From assembly GCF_019279795.1 (NCBI RefSeq), contig NC_056727.1:1210339577-1210403576 (forward strand): a DNA stretch of 64,000 nt, written 5' to 3'. Positions 59,551-64,000 of this stretch are shown piece by piece. Both the position numbers and the translations under genes were made by a program. The notes under the pieces were generated by a model, which saw only the letters and a list, made by a program, of their open reading frames with translations, was not told the origin of the DNA and did not search any database. Source of the stretch: Protopterus annectens (lineage: Eukaryota; Chordata; Ceratodontiformes; Protopteridae). The first letter of the stretch is position 1. Each line of letters begins with the position of its first letter.

Positions 59551-61216
59551 AATTCATGGATGATGCTTTATTCACTTTTGTGATTCAGAAACAACGTTGA
59601 CAAGAGTTCACATCACCACTACTGTCCATGTGGGTTTGTCCTGACCCTGCCGGTTTTCAGATTTGCATACAGCTTTATCTTTTAAAAGGACATGACACAG
59701 CAAGGATCAGAATGTAATCGTACAGACTAGAACAACACAAAAATCAACATTTGAAGATGCAGAGATGACCTTTACATTACAAGGCAAAGGTATCCAGAAT
59801 CTAAGTAAGTCAACAAAAATGATCAGTAATGCACAAACTAGCAAGTAAAGTCAAACAATATATTGTGTTCAACAACTACAAATGCATCTATGCTGTCAAG
59901 TGAAATGCAAGAACCCAGTGTCCAAGTAAACTGCATCCTTAAATAATACTCTATAGGATTACTTGGGATTAAACAAACTAAAACCTTGTAGACAACTTTC
60001 ACATGAAATGGATTAAACTGATTAGAATGACTGGCACCTCATTCGGTGTGGTTTGCAATGCATCAGTGTACTGCTATGAAAAGTAATATAAATGACTGAA
60101 TGTATGGCTAGACTACTTCTCAGACAAACTGAAAAGCTCAGTACAGAACCAACAGGTCTGACTATTGAATAGCATTTCATAATACACTGTAGGAACTGTC
60201 CTAGTAGTAGGCTGATATTTAGCTATAGCAAGTACTGTAACACATTCAGTAAATCTCTGCAGTCATATCATCTCCCTTCCAACAATCTAGCCTTCAGATC
60301 CTGCAGATAATCTGCTACAATGTGAACTTCAGCAGTGAAATATATATGATGCCAGTACTCCAAGACTTCCAAACTTCAACTAATGGAAAGAGCTTGATAG
60401 GAAGGCTGGCTTGTCATGGAAACTCACACAGCAGTACAACCATGTTTAAAAGCTTTCAACGCAGGCTGCTGCTGGACAAGTGTCTATTTCAAAATATTAA
60501 CTAAAAGCAGCACTACAATATGCAGCTGTCTCAGTGTGCACGTGTGATGAGAAAAAGATGTACATAGGATGACAGCTACATTAATGAGAATACCAAAGAA
60601 CCACAGAAAATGATCTCACCATAAGCTAGGAGGGGAAGTCAGTTCTATAAACAAATGCACACACATTACAGAAAAGTTAGTTTACGAGATCTAAATATTC
60701 AAATTAACGTTTTTCCAACTGTCACAAAATAAAGCCAACAAATGTAATTCCTTAAAAAAATATTACCACACTCAGTGCATATTTCTCAAAATCTTACTTT
60801 ACATCAACTGCAGTACAGCTATATTAGGTCATATGATGCAATAACACACAACAGAAAAACACAAGGTTTAAAACCAGTCTCCCAATTCCAAACCATGCTG
60901 CATCATTTCTTCAATGTATTTTATTTCTGTTTTTTCTTCTCTGTTTTATTGTCCAAACAAGCTGTTTGTAGTCACTGTGGACAAATGATAATTTATCAGC
61001 ACAACAGGCAAAAAATAATTCACCAAACAGTTTATTTCTTCTTAGTCTGAATATAGCACTGGTGAGCCTGGGATGATTTCACATTGCTGTGTATGGAATG
61101 CAGAATGCCTCCTAGACAGTATCTTTATGTGTCTGAAGCTCAGAGAAAACACCAGCAACCACAGCAGTCTGCCAAGCAGGACACAGTCGCTTACACGTAC
61201 CATTTGAAACCATCTC
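59551..61216 (-). other. Probable 3'UTR of a host gene
   Basis: This AT-rich, non-repetitive stretch follows the stop codon of the terminal exon on the minus strand and contains no long frame. It ends shortly after an AATAAA signal. A 1.65 kb untranslated tail is normal for vertebrate genes. The call depends on the exon call. Confidence 0.55.
59567..59572 (-). promoter_or_regulatory. Polyadenylation signal AATAAA
   Basis: TTTATT on the plus strand reads AATAAA on the minus strand (context gtgAATAAAgcatcatcc). The cleavage site would lie about 15-25 bases further left, near 59,545-59,555. Confidence 0.6.
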
Positions 61217-61318
61217 TCAAGAGATGAACTGGGTCTGAGGAGTAAATAAATCAATTTTGTGATCTGCTGGGTTAGCAGCAGCTTCATAAGTGCAGATGGT
61301 CACTTCATGCCTGCGAGC
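61217..61318 (-). CDS. Probable terminal exon of an unidentified host gene
   Basis: The minus strand shows a good 3' splice site (ctaat branch-like word, tctttttgttccttacag) ending at 61,319. A 34-codon open frame to TGA at 61,217-61,219 follows. The peptide starts ARRHEVTICTYE and ends LFTPQTQFIS. It has balanced composition and no repeat similarity, unlike most frames in this window. The phase shown is the only one that ends soon after a plausible exon start, but a second phase (81 codons) stays open longer, so the frame is not certain. I do not recognise the protein. The rest of the gene would lie to the right, beyond the window. Confidence 0.55.
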   Translation of the reverse strand, partial: ARRHEVTICTYEAAANPADHKIDLFTPQTQFIS

Positions 61319-61342
61319 CTGTAAGGAACAAAAAGATTAGCT
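61319..61342 (-). promoter_or_regulatory. 3' splice site (acceptor)
   Basis: The minus-strand reading gives aagctaatctttttgttccttacag: a branch-point-like ctaat, a pyrimidine-rich tract and the AG. It supports the terminal exon immediately to the left. Confidence 0.6.
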
Positions 61343-62164
61343 TAGAATTATACATACATATAATTAGCAAATAAAAGCCCAAGGTCTACCCAGTTTACTT
61401 TAATTTTCCAAGAAATATTTTTGTTCTTCTATCTGGTCAGTAGAAGTCATTATACTGCAAAATCTTGGAATTCTGTAACTACTTCAGCTACCGTCACACT
61501 ATGGCTGAACTGGCCACTTATTCACACCCCATTTGGTGAAATACCCATTCTTTTTTTGGTGCTAGATCCTCAACTTTCCTCAAATTATAATATACATTTG
61601 CTGTGTCACAAACAAGCTTGCAAAATGTACAGTTAACTGAATAGTTACTGTCAAACATCTAAATAATGCTAAAAAACTTAATTCTACTTCTGTCTAAATT
61701 CTGTGGTGTATTTCTTGTTAAACATCATTACACAAACAGTGAATGGGGAAGTTATGTTTTGTAAGTCCTGTCAAATATACTTATTAAAAATATGGAAAAG
61801 AATCAGTCCTGATGGTAAACAGTGTAGTACTCCACTGATCACTTCCCCTTACTTCTCACCACTACTTTTTTGTGCTGCCTTGGAACTACCACATTTTTTT
61901 TATTTTATTTATGAAGCATTGTCTGCTGAACAGTGCAGAAGCTTAGTTGCGATCCATATATTTCATGCTCACCACTATTTTTTCGATGAAAACATAGTTA
62001 AGTAAGATATCATAGCAGTAGATCTTTGAGGATGGTTCATTGCAAGTGATTTGTAACAATAAGGTTTACCCAACTTCTTGCCCAGATTACAACTATCCAA
62101 TACATGTCAGATGGCTGTTGATAGTCTCATGCCTTTGATTACCTAAGTCAGTATGTAAGACTAA
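61343..62164. other. Probable intron sequence
   Basis: This AT-rich sequence has no coding similarity that I recognise. It probably belongs to the last intron of the minus-strand host gene, into which the DIRS pieces to the right were inserted. Confidence 0.45.
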
Positions 62165-62316
62165 CATTTCACAACAGCGGTTTCCCCTTGTTTGCTGATG
62201 TGTCATGTCTGCTGTGCTGACTGGATGAATATGGAAATAACCTCATTGAAAACCATCTGAAAAGTTGCCAAGGCCAAGTAGATTGCTTTCATTTTGCTCA
62301 GGTTAATATGCAGAAA
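62165..62316 (-). mobile_element. Old DIRS remnant (RNase H stretch)
   Basis: The sequence cttgtttgctgatgtgtcat to ggttaatatgcag aligns by eye with the RNase H stretch of the other DIRS copies. There the same interval runs from cttgtttgttgatgtacca to a ttgatatgcagg word. It is badly diverged and stops where element H begins, so H is inserted in it. Its further left extent is not clear. Confidence 0.6.
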
Positions 62317-62639
62317 CTTTTAGTTATGTACTTACCATAACTTTGGATGTATGGGATCCATCTCGCCTACATTCATGACAGATGGGTTCGGAGCCGATCC
62401 ATCGGCTCCGACTCGGCAACTAATACACTAGCACGAAGTCTCTCATTGGCTGGGCTACTCCCTATCCCAGGATGCACTACACCTGCTTCCCCAGATCTTG
62501 TTTGTTCGCTTTCATACATCCATGCAAACACAGAAAAACTAGTAGTCACAATAACCAACTAAAGTTCTTCAAGAAAGAACGCCAAGAAAAGAGGGACTAC
62601 AGCTCCTCTAAATCCAAAAGGAAGGGGAAGGAGGGTGGG

Positions 62640-62750
62640 TACTTATGAATGTAGGCGAGATGGATCCCATACATCCAAAGTTATGGTAAGTACATAACTA
62701 AAAGATGTAATGGGATCCTATCTCGCCTACATTCATGACAGATGGGACAG
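62640..62750. repeat. ICR of DIRS H
   Basis: The sequence gaatgtaggcgagatggatc to gtacataacta is the reverse complement of the element's left outer end. Next, gatgtaatgggatcctatctc is expected to complement the right outer end, which lies outside the window. Confidence 0.8.
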
Positions 62751-63394
62751 CGTCCTAGCACCTACATCCCGGTGGCTCATTGGAAAACACTCCTGAGAAC
62801 TGTGGAACCAAAGGAAGCTCTGCCTCGAGAAACCACATCCAATTTGTAATGAGAAATGAAAGTGTGCGGAGAAGTCCAGGTTGCTGCAGCACAAATATCA
62901 TCTATTGATAACTTGGAGTGAAAAGCTACGGAAGTAGCCATTGCCCTGGTAGAATGAGCCTTGACTGGAAAGGGGAGGTCTTTGTTAGCTTGTGAATAAA
63001 TAAAATGATACAATCTTTAATCCATTTAGATATGGAGGTTTTTGTTACTGGTTGACCCAATTTGTTCGCTGCAAAGGAAACAAACAATTGATTAGATTTC
63101 CGCGTTTGAGCGGTTCTCTTCAAATAAAAACGCAGTTGTCTATGTACGTCAAATTGATGCAAAGTATATTCTGCGTTATTAGAGAATTCTGGGAAAAAGA
63201 CAGGGAGTTCTATAGTTTGTTGCATACAGAAAGAGGAGGCCACTTTTGGTATAAATGCAGGGTTTAATTTCAATGAAACTCTATGCTTGTGAAAAATCAA
63301 ATAGGGAGGATCAGAACAAAGAGCTTGAAGTTCTGAAACTCGCCTGGCAGACGTTATGGCTATTAAAAAGGCCGTTTTCCAAGACAGAAATTTT

Positions 63395-63787
63395 ATAGGT
63401 TCATAGGTTCATACTAGGCTATCTGCCCGAGGGCATTTACAAGCCTAGCCCATAGTTTTGTGGCTTACGCCACCCCTTTAGTATGGGGAACTATACCCAT
63501 TATTTTGCTGTGCCTCTGTTGAGCAGTGACACTGAGGTAATCCCTGGGGTATATCTGCGATCTCCCATCCATTGGTCAAGATTTCTCTTGAACAAGGCCA
63601 GCGAGGTGCTCTGCCTCACATATACCGGGATTTTATTCCACAGCATAGGGAGTCTTTGGGTGATGAATCTATCCCTCCAGCACGTCCTATTAATAGCCGT
63701 GTCGAGGTTTAAGTCTCCCGCCCTTGTGGCTCTGACGGATCTAGATTTTTTGAGGTGAAGCATATTCATCAAATCTGGGTTTGACAT
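63395..63787 (-). mobile_element. 5'-truncated CR1/Rex-like LINE tail in DIRS H
   Basis: The minus strand encodes the end of a LINE reverse transcriptase protein (MLHLKKSRSVRATRAG, NRTCWRDRFITQRL, LWNKIPVYVRQSTSLALFK). This ending is typical of CR1- and Rex1-like elements. The 3' end is a short repeat of the word CCTATGAA (plus strand ataggttcataggttcat, 63,395-63,412), a tail type CR1-related elements use. The 5' part is missing, as is usual for LINE copies. Recombinase sequence of H lies on both sides. Confidence 0.85.
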
Positions 63788-64000
63788 GGTAGCAGCAGGT
63801 AGCAGCTGGTTCGAAAGGACGGGCAGTTAGGGCAGCAAGAACCATATTCAAATCCCAAGGGGGAACAGGATGAGATAAAGGAGGCCTCAGGAGCCAAGCC
63901 CCTTTAAGGAAAGCCTTACAAAGTTTGTGAGACATCAATGAAGGTTCAAATGAAGCATGAAAATTAGAAATGGCCGCTAGTTGAACCTTAATGGTAGAAA

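Larger units (their letters stand above)
62317..64000 (-). mobile_element. DIRS-like retrotransposon H, left part, runs off window
   Basis: This fossil DIRS begins with CTTTTAGTTATGTACTTACC. The left terminal repeat (62,317-62,505) contains the palindromic TCGGAGCCGATCCATCGG-type word and ends in AGATCTTGTTTG. The ICR is at 62,640-62,750. The recombinase region follows from 62,777 on (KAHSTRAMATSVAF, TFISHYKLDV). A CR1-like LINE tail interrupts it at 63,395-63,787, after which recombinase sequence resumes (MMSHKLCKAFLKGAWLL). RT and gag would lie beyond the window. Interruptions are present. Confidence 0.88.

Noticed and set aside
61042-61287. 81-codon alternative frame over the host terminal exon
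   Set aside because: It is longer, but it would start at an internal Met inside the exon or need another phase, and its Leu-rich composition looks like antisense of untranslated sequence. The 34-codon frame fits the acceptor better, though this is not proven.

Overview
The window looks like chromosomal DNA of a vertebrate with a large, transposon-rich genome. A caecilian or other amphibian, or a lungfish-like fish, would fit best. This is inferred from the dominance of DIRS-type tyrosine-recombinase retrotransposons alongside Penelope, L1-like and L2/CR1-like elements, the spliced-gene architecture and the AT-rich intergenic sequence. No bacterial operon, CRISPR array or RNA gene was recognised. 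The only probable host coding sequence is a 34-codon terminal exon on the minus strand (61,217-61,318), followed by an approximately 1.65 kb 3'UTR ending at a poly(A) signal near 59,570.

Layout. Positions 1-8,765 hold a duplicated repeat block (starting at 1,100 and again at 4,761). Its distal part is a minisatellite of units of roughly 100 bases. Between the two copies lies a truncated DIRS piece (2,613-4,758), and the second copy is split by a 5'-truncated L2/CR1-like LINE (6,010-7,563). Positions 8,766-18,385 are a decayed Penelope-like element on the minus strand, with reverse transcriptase and GIY-YIG endonuclease, split by a full-length DIRS element (A, 9,913-16,186). A truncated DIRS (B) follows to about 23,645.

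Positions 23,646-59,196 are one old plus-strand L1-like LINE blown apart by DIRS insertions. Element C (25,297-31,602) sits in its endonuclease region. Element D (31,911-56,259) sits further downstream, and D itself carries three further complete DIRS elements: E (32,519-38,547), F (38,935-45,319) and G (45,398-50,864). All three lie in D's recombinase region, and a tRNA-type SINE lies in D's gag region. After the L1 tail comes the host gene end, intron sequence, a small old DIRS remnant and one more DIRS (H, from 62,317 past the window end), which carries a CR1-like LINE tail.

How the parts relate. Every DIRS copy lies on the minus strand. Those with both ends show the family hallmark: inverted terminal repeats plus an internal complementary region (ICR) just inside the left end that joins complements of both outer ends. 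From gene start to gene end, each has a cysteine-rich gag-like region, then RT and RNase H, then a tyrosine recombinase with an HSTR motif and a terminal tyrosine. All are fossils with interrupted frames. G, F and A look youngest; B, D and H look older. Insertion order is readable: L1 first, then C and D, then E, F and G; Penelope first, then A. A and F are close sister copies.
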